From: Gemmatimonadota bacterium
Lineage (GTDB): Bacteria; Gemmatimonadota; Gemmatimonadetes; Gemmatimonadales; Gemmatimonadaceae
Reading direction: 5' to 3'
Length of the DNA: 32,286 nucleotides
NCBI GenBank assembly: GCA_016200495.1
Contig: JACQES010000250.1
Location: forward strand, 1-32,286
The notes under the pieces: model-generated
Database searches by the model: none
Told to the model about the DNA's origin: nothing
The model's input: the letters and a program-made list of their open reading frames with translations, nothing else
Translations under genes and position numbers: made by a program
Part shown: in pieces, positions 15,275 to 22,841 of the stretch
Position numbering within the stretch: the stretch's first letter is position 1
Layout: each line of letters opens with the position of its first letter

Positions 15275-16540
15275 ATGCCCGACCGCCAGCTGCCCGTCCA
15301 TCCCGACCTCGACCAGTTCAAGGTCCAGGCCAAGGAGTTGCTTCGCGCCATTCGCGCGCGCGAGCCCGACGCGATCGCCGAACTTGCGGCGCGTCATCCC
15401 AAGAACCTCGAGCCTGCGCTCGCCATGCTCGCCGACGCGCAGCTCGTGCTCGCGCGGCAGTACGGCGCATCCTCGTGGCCCCGCCTCGTGCACGCGTGCC
15501 AGATGGCCGATGCGCTCTGGGCTGGCGACGCCGCGACCGTGCGCCGCCTCATCCGGCAGAACCCCGCGCTCCTCGTCGAGCACGTGCTGCTCGGCCGATC
15601 CAACTGGGGCGCCCCGATGAGCTACGCCGCCACGGTCGGACAGTTCGACCTCGTGCGCCTGCTGCACGACCTCGGCGCGACCGACCACGGCTACGCGATG
15701 GGCCGCGCGATGCTCAAGGGCTTCACCGAGATCGCGACCTTCCTGCACGCGCGCCTGGGGCGCCCGCGGTTGGCCGCGAGCGAGCTGGGCGGACCGGCGT
15801 ACACGCTCAACATCGAGGGCACGCGGCTGGCGCTCGCGCTGGGCGCGCCCGTCGTGGACGACGAGGGCGGGTGCCTCGCGCCGGTGGACGTCGTGCTCGA
15901 GACGGACAGCCGGAACCCCGCGGCCAAGCACGAGATCCTCGAACTGTACGTGAGGCACGGCGTCCGCCTGCCCGACACGGCACCGATGGCGATCCACCGC
16001 GGACGGGTGGACCTGCTCGACGCGTTGCTCGCGCGCGATCCTTCGCTGCTGACGCGGCAGTACCCGTGGGAGGAGATCTACCCGCCCGTCTTCCGCTGCG
16101 GCGACGAGGTGCAGGCCACGCATGGCACGCCGCTCCGTGGCGCGACGCTGCTGCACCTGTGCGTGGACTACGACGAGTACGAGATCGCCGAGTGGCTGCT
16201 GGCGCGGGGCTTCCCGGTGGACGCGCCGGCGGCGGTGGACGCCGAAGGGTTCGGCGGGCACACGGCGCTCTTCGCGACGGTCGTGTCGCAGCCGGCGTTC
16301 TGGATGAACCACCAGCACCGGCCGCCCGAGGCGCGCGTTGCCGAACTCCTGCTCGCGCACGGCGCCAATCCGAACGCGCGCGCCTCGCTGCGGAAGCAGC
16401 TGCATCCCGGCTATGGCCCCGACGTGCTGCACGAGTACCGGGACGTCACGCCCATCAGCTGGGGCCGGCGTTTCCACCGACAGGTGTTCGTGAGCGAGCC
16501 CGCGATCGCGGCGATCGCCGCGGCGGGAGGACGGGAGTAG
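15275..16540 (+). CDS. Ankyrin-repeat protein with a helical N-terminal domain
   Basis: A 421-residue soluble protein. The start is firm: ATG at 15275 follows CGGAGG with 6-7 nt spacing. Residues 1-75 form a separate helical domain (LDQFKVQAKELLRAIRARE, then LADAQLVLARQYGASSWPRL) that I recall in front of many ankyrin proteins of soil bacteria; its role is unknown. From about residue 85 follow degenerate ankyrin repeats: GDAATVRRLIRQNP, APMSYAATVGQFDLVRLLHD, ATLLHLCVDYDEYEIAEWLL, VAELLLAHGANPNARA. No signal peptide or membrane helix is seen, so it should be a cytosolic protein-binding scaffold. Partners are not evident; the following gene is 206 nt away. Confidence 0.85.
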   Translation: MPDRQLPVHPDLDQFKVQAKELLRAIRAREPDAIAELAARHPKNLEPALAMLADAQLVLARQYGASSWPRLVHACQMADALWAGDAATVRRLIRQNPALLVEHVLLGRSNWGAPMSYAATVGQFDLVRLLHDLGATDHGYAMGRAMLKGFTEIATFLHARLGRPRLAASELGGPAYTLNIEGTRLALALGAPVVDDEGGCLAPVDVVLETDSRNPAAKHEILELYVRHGVRLPDTAPMAIHRGRVDLLDALLARDPSLLTRQYPWEEIYPPVFRCGDEVQATHGTPLRGATLLHLCVDYDEYEIAEWLLARGFPVDAPAAVDAEGFGGHTALFATVVSQPAFWMNHQHRPPEARVAELLLAHGANPNARASLRKQLHPGYGPDVLHEYRDVTPISWGRRFHRQVFVSEPAIAAIAAAGGRE

Positions 16541-16746
16541 GTCGGCGGGGTGGGCGGGGCGCGCGTGTCGCCTGGGCGCGCGTCCCGTGCGCGCGCGGCG
16601 CGGCTGTGCCATGCGCGTTCCGCAGGCCGCTGCGCGCGTCGAGGCTCGCAGGCCGACGCCGACGCTTGACGCCCCGCCCGGCATCGGCACCTTCAGGAAG
16701 GCGCCGCCGCGTGGCGGGGCGTCGCACGGCTCGCATCGGAGGCAGC

Positions 16747-17214
16747 ATGCCCAAGAAGCTCTGGAAGAAGGGTCGCGGCAAGCTTGGCCCGTTCGATCCC
16801 CTGCTGGGACGATGGGTGGCGGAGGCGCACTCCCCGATGGGGCCGCTCCGCTGCATCCGCACCCTCGAGCCGATCCTGGCCGGGCAGTACCTGCGACTCA
16901 CGGCGCGCTGGGAATTCGGCGGGCCTGGAGGCAAGGCGTACGAGGAGATCGCCGTCATCGGAGCCGGCGGCGGCAGCGACGTGCGCTTCTGGTCGTTCAC
17001 CAACGACGGCAAGCGGTCCGAAGGGACGCTCGCCGACGTGACTGACCTTCACCCCGAGGCGATTGGCTTCGTGGCGCAGATGCCGGCCGGCACCGCGCGC
17101 ATGGCCTACTTCCCCGACCCCGACGGCGGCTACATCTGGGTCGCGGAGGCCAGGACCAAGAAGGGATGGAGCCGGCTCGCGCATCACCACTACCACGCCG
17201 CCCCGACCGGGTGA
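16747..17214 (+). CDS. DUF1579-like small beta-barrel protein
   Basis: A 155-residue protein beginning MPKKLWKKGRG at ATG 16747, 4 nt after GGAGG (16738-16742), a spacing that is a little short. The body alternates beta strands with the pattern FDPLLGRWVAEAHSPMGPLRC, LAGQYLRLTARWEFGG, AVIGAGGGSDVRFWSFTNDG, GYIWVAEARTKKGW. This resembles DUF1579 and related lipocalin-like barrels in which a 'LxGxW' motif opens the fold. Ligand unknown. It has no signal peptide, so it is cytosolic. The 206-nt gap upstream holds no recognisable promoter; the sigma-factor gene follows about 200 nt downstream. Confidence 0.65.
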   Translation: MPKKLWKKGRGKLGPFDPLLGRWVAEAHSPMGPLRCIRTLEPILAGQYLRLTARWEFGGPGGKAYEEIAVIGAGGGSDVRFWSFTNDGKRSEGTLADVTDLHPEAIGFVAQMPAGTARMAYFPDPDGGYIWVAEARTKKGWSRLAHHHYHAAPTG

Positions 17215-17414
17215 TCGCGGGAGCAATCCACCTGGCGCCCTGGTGGCGTAGGAGGGGTGCCGGTCCCCTCCTGCCCTCCCTCGTGGACGCATTGCCGCAC
17301 GCCCTCCGGCTCCCCTGGAGCCCCTTCGCCTCCGCACCGACGCCGCCCTCGCGTGGCCGGTCCGATGCGGCGCCGTTGCTGCGCCTGACGACGCCGGCCG
17401 CGGGAGGCGCGCCG

Positions 17415-18002
17415 GTGCCCTCGCCGGACGAGGAGGGGATGCTGCTCGCTCAGCTGGCCGCCGGCGACGAGCGCGCGGCCGGGGCGCTCTTCGACCGCTA
17501 CGCGCCGATGCTCATGGCGGTCGCGTTCCGCATCACGCGCTCGCGCGCCGACGCGGAGGAGGTCGTGCTCGAGACGCTCGAGCAGGCGTGGCGGCAGGCG
17601 CAGCGCTACGAGCGCTCGCGCGGCTCGCTCGAGGCATGGCTCGCCGTCATCGCGCGCAGCCGGTCGTTCGACCGCGTGCGCGCCGACCAGCGCCGCGCGC
17701 GCCGCGTCGTGTCCGTCGAGGACCAGCCGGGCGGCGCGTACCCCGAGCCGATCGACGAGGGCTCGGGCACGCTCGATTCGGCGGAAGCGTCGGAAGCGCG
17801 CGTGCTCGTGGCGCGCGCGCTCTCCGCACTGCCCGCCGCGCAGCGCGAAGCCGTCGAGCTCGCCTTCTACGACGGCCTCTCGCACACCGAGGTGGCCGAA
17901 CGTCTCGGCGAACCGCTCGGCACCGTCAAGACCCGCATCCGGATGGGGATGAAGAAGCTGCGCGAACTGCTGCGTCCCCTGGGCCCGGAGGCCACCGCAT
18001 GA
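17415..18002 (+). CDS. ECF-family RNA polymerase sigma factor
   Basis: A 195-residue sigma factor. Region 2 (ALFDRYAPMLMAVAFRITRS, then ADAEEVVLETLEQAWRQA) binds core polymerase and the -10. Region 4 (ALSALPAAQREAVELAFYDG, LSHTEVAERLGEPLGTVKTR) carries the helix-turn-helix for the -35. I chose GTG 17415, 7 nt after GGGAGG (17402-17407); ATG 17439 is also possible, and the frame is open to 17166 inside the previous gene without homology. The stop overlaps the next ATG (ATGA), and that gene encodes an anti-sigma, so the pair forms a classic sigma/anti-sigma unit responding to an extracytoplasmic signal. The regulon is unknown. Confidence 0.9.
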   Translation: MPSPDEEGMLLAQLAAGDERAAGALFDRYAPMLMAVAFRITRSRADAEEVVLETLEQAWRQAQRYERSRGSLEAWLAVIARSRSFDRVRADQRRARRVVSVEDQPGGAYPEPIDEGSGTLDSAEASEARVLVARALSALPAAQREAVELAFYDGLSHTEVAERLGEPLGTVKTRIRMGMKKLRELLRPLGPEATA

Positions 18003-18793
18003 GCCCCTTCACGCGGGACCAGCTGCGCGAACTCGCGAGCGGCTACGCGCTGGGCGCGCTGACCCCGGAGGAGACCGCCGCCGTCGAGGCCGCGCTGTCG
18101 AGCGACGCGGAGCTCGCGGCCGAGGTGGCCGCGTACCGCGAGACGATGGCCGTGATGATGCGCGCCGAGGCGCCGATCGCGCCGCGCTCGGCGCTGCGCA
18201 CCGAGTGGATGCGGCGCGTGCAGGCCAAGGCCCCCGGCGTGGATCGCGATCCGCAGGTGCGGAGCCTCGACGCTCGGCGGCGTCCGGCGCGGGCCACGCC
18301 GTGGCTCGCCGGCGCGCTCGCGGCGTCGTTCGTCGGCGTCTGCGCGCTCTCGGTGCAGCTCCTCCGCACGCAGTCGCGGCTCGACCAGGCGATCCTGGCC
18401 GAGGCGAAGCGCGAGCGGCAGCTCAACACGGTGCTCGAGGCCGAGGGCGGGCTGATGGTGGCGATGCTCGCGGGCGCCGGCGACCACGGCCAGGGGGTGC
18501 AGTTCTTCTGGAACGTGCGACAGGGGCGCGGCATGGTGCACGCCTTCCACCTGCCCCCGGCGCCGGCCGGGCGCGCCTACCAGCTCTGGGTGCTGCGCGG
18601 CAGCCAGCCGATCTCGGCCCGCGTCTTCGATTCCGATCCTGACGGCCACGCGCTCGTCGAGAAGCTCGACCTGCCCGCCACGCCGGACGGGATCACGAAG
18701 GTGGCGATCACGATCGAGCCCGCGGGCGGGTCGCCGCAGCCGACGACGACGCCGATCCTCGTGGGCGACCTGCTGCGCAGCGCGGGGTCGTAG
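17999..18793 (+). CDS. RskA-type membrane anti-sigma factor
   Basis: A 264-residue protein whose ATG overlaps the sigma gene's stop. Residues 1-75 form a cytosolic helical sigma-binding domain (LRELASGYALGALTPEE, a typical RskA opening). One membrane helix lies at about 101-122 (PWLAGALAASFVGVCALSV). A periplasmic domain follows with the conserved GRAYQLWVLRGSQPISARVF and the late FxxDPDG segment. In the family the domain holds the sigma factor inactive at the membrane until regulated proteolysis releases it. The zinc-binding HxxxCxxC of ZAS anti-sigmas is absent, so this is a zinc-free type. No dedicated site-1 protease is adjacent. Confidence 0.88.
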   Translation: MSPFTRDQLRELASGYALGALTPEETAAVEAALSSDAELAAEVAAYRETMAVMMRAEAPIAPRSALRTEWMRRVQAKAPGVDRDPQVRSLDARRRPARATPWLAGALAASFVGVCALSVQLLRTQSRLDQAILAEAKRERQLNTVLEAEGGLMVAMLAGAGDHGQGVQFFWNVRQGRGMVHAFHLPPAPAGRAYQLWVLRGSQPISARVFDSDPDGHALVEKLDLPATPDGITKVAITIEPAGGSPQPTTTPILVGDLLRSAGS

Positions 18794-18846
18794 CCCGCCA
18801 CGCGCGATGGCGCGTGGGCCGGGACCACCGGCCTCACCCGTTCGCC

Positions 18847-18879
18847 ACGCGCCGCCCGGACCGTCCCCCGGCGGCGCGT
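18847..18879. terminator. Bidirectional hairpin between anti-sigma and FGGY kinase genes
   Basis: A 10-bp perfect stem, ACGCGCCGCC (18847-18856) with GGCGGCGCGT (18870-18879), loop 13 nt. A second smaller stem, CCACGCGC/GCGCGTGG (18798-18805 and 18810-18817), lies just after the anti-sigma stop. Both sit between convergent stops and lack T-tracts. Confidence 0.5.
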
Positions 18880-18892
18880 CGTGCGTGCGGCC

Positions 18893-20449
18893 TCACTCCG
18901 GGTAACCCGTGATCCGCCGGATGCGGTGATAGAGCGGCGCGAGACGCGCGTACAGCGGCCGGTACACCTCGCGGTACAGCCGGTCATACGTCTGCGCATG
19001 GGCCGGTTCGGGCGCGAAGCGCGCCCCCGTGCGCGCCATCGCCCGTGCCGCTGCGGGCACGTCGGCGTGCACGCGCGCTCCCGCGGCCGCGAGCATCGCC
19101 GCCCCGAGCGCCGATGCGTCATGCACCGCCGGCCGCTCGGCCACGAGGTTGAAGACATCGGCGGTCACCTGCATCGCGCCATCGCTCTGCGAGCCGCCCC
19201 CCGAGATCACCAGCCGCGTGAGCCGCGTGCCCAGCCGGCGCTCGATGCGCTCCCGACCCGCGCGCAGGCCGTACGCGATCCCCTCGATCATTGCGCGATA
19301 GAGATGCGCGCGGGTGTGCACGCTCCCGAAGCCGATGATCGCCCCCTTGGCCTCGGGTCCCGGATGCCGCAGTCCGGGCGACCAGGTCGGCTGCAACATG
19401 AGTCCCTGTGCGCCTGGGGGTACGGCGCGGATCAGCTCGTCGAACAGCACCTCGGGCGCGACGCCCAGGGCCTCTGCACGCGCGACTTCCACGTCGCCGA
19501 ACTCGCGCCGGAACCAGCTCACGAGCCAGTAGCCGCGCTCGATCTGGATCTCGGTCGTGTACGCGCCCGGCAGCGCGGCCGGGTAGGCGGGCAGCAGCCG
19601 CTCGACTTCCATGTAGCGCCGCTGCGTGGTGTTGATCGTGGCCGCGGTGCCGAACGAACAGTGCGCGACGTCGGCGTCGAGGGCGCCGCAGCCGAGCACT
19701 TCGCACGCCTTGTCGGCCGCCGCGGCGATGAGCGGGAGGCCGGCGGGGAGCCCGAGCGCGCGCGACGCGTCGGCGGTGAGCGTTCCGAGCGACTGCGCGG
19801 GCGGAACCAACGACGGCATCTGCGAGGCGCGCAGCGCGAGGGCGCGCCACTGCCAGCCGCCCGGCCGCGCCCACTGCTGGCGCCGGTAGTCGAACGGCAC
19901 GAAGCCCACCTGGCACGCCGCGGAGTCGGTCCAGGTGCCGACGAGCCGACGCGTGAGCCATCCGCTGAGCAGCGTGAACCGGTCGGCGCGGGCCATGAGC
20001 GCGGGCTCGTGCTGCGCGAGCCAGTTGGCCTTCGCCTGCCGCTGGAGGTTGCGCACGAGGCGGTGCGCGCCCGCGAGGCGGAAGCCCGCGCTCCACAGCA
20101 GCCCCAAGGGCGGCAGCGCGGTGCACAACCGTTGGTCGGGCCAGACGATGGCCGACCGGAGCGGCGTGCCCGCCTCGTCGCTGGCCACGACGGTGCCGCG
20201 CTGGGTGGTGAGCGCCAGCGCGACGACGCGCGCCGGGTCCGCGCCACCGGCCCAGAGTTGCGTGACGGCCGAGGCCAGCGCGCGCCAGTACACCTCCGGG
20301 TCCTGCTCGGCCCACCCGGGCTCGGCGGCGTGGAGGGGCGGCGTGTGCGGCACCTGGGCCCGGGCGACGACGTGGCCGCGCGGATCCACGGCCAGCGCGC
20401 GCGTACTCTGCGTGCCGACGTCCATCGCGAGCAGCAGCGGGTCGGTCAT
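18893..20449 (-). CDS. FGGY-family carbohydrate kinase
   Basis: A 518-residue sugar kinase with the actin-like fold typical of FGGY enzymes (about 480-550 aa). Phosphate-1 motif LLLAMDVGTQSTRALAVD at the N-terminus, AEPGWAEQDPEVYW after it, WPDQR mid-domain, then the second domain with DVAHCSFGTAATINTTQ and the C-terminal adenosine motif LVISGGGSQSDGAMQVTADV. It would phosphorylate a pentose or related polyol with ATP in the cytosol. Xylulose, ribulose and glycerol kinases share these motifs and no isomerase or sugar transporter is near, so the substrate is left open. ATG at 20449; its promoter lies in the 197-nt gap shared with the operator-bearing gene at 20647. Confidence 0.88.
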   Translation of the reverse strand: MTDPLLLAMDVGTQSTRALAVDPRGHVVARAQVPHTPPLHAAEPGWAEQDPEVYWRALASAVTQLWAGGADPARVVALALTTQRGTVVASDEAGTPLRSAIVWPDQRLCTALPPLGLLWSAGFRLAGAHRLVRNLQRQAKANWLAQHEPALMARADRFTLLSGWLTRRLVGTWTDSAACQVGFVPFDYRRQQWARPGGWQWRALALRASQMPSLVPPAQSLGTLTADASRALGLPAGLPLIAAAADKACEVLGCGALDADVAHCSFGTAATINTTQRRYMEVERLLPAYPAALPGAYTTEIQIERGYWLVSWFRREFGDVEVARAEALGVAPEVLFDELIRAVPPGAQGLMLQPTWSPGLRHPGPEAKGAIIGFGSVHTRAHLYRAMIEGIAYGLRAGRERIERRLGTRLTRLVISGGGSQSDGAMQVTADVFNLVAERPAVHDASALGAAMLAAAGARVHADVPAAARAMARTGARFAPEPAHAQTYDRLYREVYRPLYARLAPLYHRIRRITGYPE

Positions 20450-20556
20450 CGCCCGTCGCGCGGGGGGCGGCGCGCGCCAAGGGGGGAATTCACCCGGGCA
20501 TGATGCCGGGGGTCCGCCGTGGGCGGAAGGGGACGCGGGTGCCGGCCGACGGGTCG

Positions 20557-20588
20557 TTGAAACCCGCGCGCCCGCTGCGCAGTATTAT
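20557..20588 (+). promoter_or_regulatory. Candidate promoter (TTGAAA / TATTAT, 20-nt spacer) before the 4-TM gene
   Basis: TTGAAA (20557-20562) and TATTAT (20583-20588) are both good sigma70-type hexamers, but their 20-nt spacer is longer than the optimal 17. The -10 abuts the first of two palindromes, so the expected transcription start would lie inside the operator. A promoter with a long spacer would be intrinsically weak. Confidence 0.5.
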
Positions 20589-20618
20589 GAACAACGTTCA
20601 TCTCTTGAACGACGTTCA
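20588..20618. promoter_or_regulatory. Two identical palindromic operators (TGAAC-N3-GTTCA)
   Basis: TGAAC-AAC-GTTCA (20588-20600) and TGAAC-GAC-GTTCA (20606-20618) are perfect inverted repeats with the same 3-nt spacer (RAC), starts 18 bp apart. The first extends by one base pair to ATGAAC/GTTCAT. Short 5-6 bp half-sites with a small spacer are the style of TetR-type repressors. The position over the expected transcription start fits repression. No TetR gene is in the window, so the regulator would act in trans. Confidence 0.7.
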
Positions 20619-20646
20619 CCCCATCTGCCTCTCCGCCCCCGCCCCC

Positions 20647-21099
20647 ATGTTCGCCGCCGCCCTCCTCGCCCACCTCGCCTCGTTCGCCATCCTCGCCACC
20701 GGCAGCCTCGGCGGGCTGCTCGTGCACCAGGCGCTCGTCGCCCAGCTGGCCGTCCCCGGGGCGACCGTGGCGCCCCTGCTCCGCCTTGGCGCCCGGCTCG
20801 GCCTCGTCGCGCGCGTCGGGTCGGTGCTGATGCTGGCCTCGGGCCTCACCCTGATGGCCGCCCGCGGCTGGGGCGACTGGGGCCATCCGTGGCTGATGGC
20901 CAAGCTGGCGCTCTGGCTCTTCCTCTCCGCCAACGGCATGGTCGTGGGCGGTCCGGCCGGCGCGGCGGCCGCTCAGGCGCTCGCCACGGGCAACGCCGCC
21001 CTCGCGATGCCGGCGCTCGGGCGCCTCGGCCGCTTCCACCTCGTGCAGGGGATCGGCACCCTCGCGATGGTGGCGCTCGGGGTCTTCGGGCCGCGCTAG
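20647..21099 (+). CDS. Small four-helix integral membrane protein (possibly DUF2269-like)
   Basis: A 150-residue protein with four predicted membrane helices: FAAALLAHLASFAILATGSL, a second around ARLGLVARVGSVLMLASG, a third at LMAKLALWLFLSANGMVV, and a fourth near LVQGIGTLAMVALGVF. A His in the first helix and the RFHLVQG segment before the last helix recall DUF2269 and related predicted membrane proteins of unknown role, but the match is loose. I chose ATG 20647 because the in-frame ATG at 20587 lies within the proposed -10 and operator. There is no Shine-Dalgarno before 20647. Expression is probably set by the two palindromes upstream. Convergent with the unknown 514-aa gene. Confidence 0.65.
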   Translation: MFAAALLAHLASFAILATGSLGGLLVHQALVAQLAVPGATVAPLLRLGARLGLVARVGSVLMLASGLTLMAARGWGDWGHPWLMAKLALWLFLSANGMVVGGPAGAAAAQALATGNAALAMPALGRLGRFHLVQGIGTLAMVALGVFGPR

Positions 21100-21105
21100 C
21101 GCACC

Positions 21106-21120
21106 TTGCCGGCGCGGCAA
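21106..21120. terminator. Short hairpin between convergent stops
   Basis: TTGCCG-GCG-CGGCAA (21106-21120) forms a 6-bp stem with a 3-nt loop, 6 nt after the + strand stop. The gap also carries the 10-mer CCGCGCTAGC twice (21091-21100 and 21150-21159), each containing the stop codon of one of the two convergent genes. Confidence 0.4.
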
Positions 21121-21154
21121 CGCGCGCACGCGGCGCCGCGCGCCCCGGACCGCG

Positions 21155-22699
21155 CTAGCCGAGCGCGATCGCGAGGTACCGCTCGTAGGCGGCGACGGCG
21201 TCCTCGAAGGTCGCCGGCGCCGGCGCGAGCGGCTGCCCCACGCTCGCCACGTGCGCCTCGTGGGCCGCGAGCCCCGCGTTGATGCGGAGCGGGAAGTGGC
21301 GCACATGCAGGCGCGGGTTCTCGCTCACCGCCTTGGCGACCGCCTGCGAGATCGTGCCGGTGAGGATCCACTCGCCGGTCGTGGTCTCCGAGTAGTAGAA
21401 CGCCTCGAACACGTCGCGCGAGGTCCACAGCACGCCGAACAGGTCCGGTCGGCCGAAGTAGATCCGGTTGGTGTACTCGACCGCGCCAGTGGGGCGGGCG
21501 ACGTCGAACTGCAGGTCGCCGACCGGATGCAGTCCCGCCTTCGCGTACTCACCGTCCACGCGCGCGAGGGCGTCGTCGAGCGACGTCATGTCGCCGAAGC
21601 CGACGCCGTCCACGCGCGAGAACAGCTTGGCCGTCAGCACCTGCGGGTCCGGATAGTAGTGGCGGTCGGCGATCGTGCCGCGCCAGTACACGCGCTTGCC
21701 GGCGTCGAGGAGCACCTCGCCGCGCACACGCGCGGGAGGCGCCGCAACCAGCTCGAGCCGCTCGACCGTGCAGGGCAGCCAGCTGTTCTTGAGCTTTGCC
21801 TTGACGGCCACCTTCCCGCGCTCGCGCCGGACGAAGAGCGCGTCCACCCCCCACTCCCCCATGCGCGTGACGCTGCCGTAGCCCCATTCGGTCGCGTCCA
21901 GCTCCGCGGGCTGCAGGAGCGTCGCGCCCTCCTTCCAGTTGGCGGCGAGCGCCATCGTCATCGTGAGCTTGGCCTTGGGAACCGTCAGGCGCAGGCAGCG
22001 GCCCGGCGTCGCGCCGAGCTGCGCGAGCGTCGTGGCATCGAGGTTCACCACGGCCGTGTCGAGCGGATCGGAGAACCAGCAGAGCGCGTCGGCCTTGGCG
22101 CCGCGCACCGTGACCTGCCCCACCCACGAGAGATCGCGCCGCGCGACGAACGGAAGGATCTCCGTGGCGGCGTCGGCGGCCGTGCCGCCCGGCGTCAGCA
22201 CGATCACCTCGCGCGGGCCGTCCCACGCGCGACCGGCACGCTCGAGCGCCTCGTCGTCGATGCGGTGGAGCGTCACGCGGTAGTGGCCCGGTGCCGCGCG
22301 GATCCGCGCCCCCTCGTCCGAGCCGCCCTCGGGCAGGATGCGCGCCGCGTCGTTGGACTCGACGCAGAGCTCACCACTCGGCAGCACGAGGTACGCATGC
22401 TGCGGCTCCAGCCACTCGGCCACCGCGAGCTCCTCGGCGGTGAGCGGCGCGCCCACGATCACGGCCGCGTGCACGGCGTCGTCCTGCCAGAGCGAGTACG
22501 CCATGAGGTCGCCCGCGCGGAACAGCGCCGCGAGCGCGGCGTCATCGTCGAGCTCCATCGCGCCGGACGCGATGATGCGCTCGCGATTGGCCTCGTCGTA
22601 CAGCCACACTTCGAGCCCGGAGTTGAACACCTGGACGATCGTCGCGCCATCGCGCAGCGCCGCGGCGGGCGTGGCGCGCTTCTTCTTCCGGGCCGGCAT
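21155..22699 (-). CDS. Large protein of unknown function (514 aa)
   Basis: I cannot assign a family. ATG 22699 is preceded by GAGG with a spacing of about 7 nt, so the start looks right. The protein opens with a basic tail (MPARKKKRATPAAALRDG), then alternating strands in two halves. The first, about residues 20-160, has FNSGLEVWLYDEANRERI and ends RAAPGHYRVTLHRIDDE. The second, about 180-450, contains many Trp/Tyr-bearing strands such as NSWLPCTVERLELVAAPP and GKRVYWRGTIADRHYYPDP. It ends with a short helix (FEDAVAAYERYLAIALG). No signal peptide, membrane helix or cysteine cluster, so it should be cytosolic. It lies 142 nt downstream of mgtA's stop on the same strand; a shared transcript is possible. 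Confidence 0.7.
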   Translation of the reverse strand: MPARKKKRATPAAALRDGATIVQVFNSGLEVWLYDEANRERIIASGAMELDDDAALAALFRAGDLMAYSLWQDDAVHAAVIVGAPLTAEELAVAEWLEPQHAYLVLPSGELCVESNDAARILPEGGSDEGARIRAAPGHYRVTLHRIDDEALERAGRAWDGPREVIVLTPGGTAADAATEILPFVARRDLSWVGQVTVRGAKADALCWFSDPLDTAVVNLDATTLAQLGATPGRCLRLTVPKAKLTMTMALAANWKEGATLLQPAELDATEWGYGSVTRMGEWGVDALFVRRERGKVAVKAKLKNSWLPCTVERLELVAAPPARVRGEVLLDAGKRVYWRGTIADRHYYPDPQVLTAKLFSRVDGVGFGDMTSLDDALARVDGEYAKAGLHPVGDLQFDVARPTGAVEYTNRIYFGRPDLFGVLWTSRDVFEAFYYSETTTGEWILTGTISQAVAKAVSENPRLHVRHFPLRINAGLAAHEAHVASVGQPLAPAPATFEDAVAAYERYLAIALG

Positions 22700-22841
22700 G
22701 GTCTGCCTCGCGGGGTGGGGTCAGCCGTGGCGCTCGCGCGCCTCGCCGGAAATACGAGCGGGTGGGAGGCGGGGTCACGCTGGAGTGCGCGGCCTGACGC
22801 CACCGCAGGCCACCGCACGCGACCGCGCGATCAACCGCGCC

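Noticed and set aside
17166-17414. Longer sigma-factor start within the preceding gene
   Set aside because: The extra 83 residues show no sigma homology and would overlap the DUF1579-like gene; GTG 17415 has a strong ribosome site.
20587-20646. N-terminal extension of the 4-TM protein starting at ATG 20587
   Set aside because: This ATG lies inside the proposed -10 and first operator, so it would not be on the transcript; the added residues are encoded by the palindromes.
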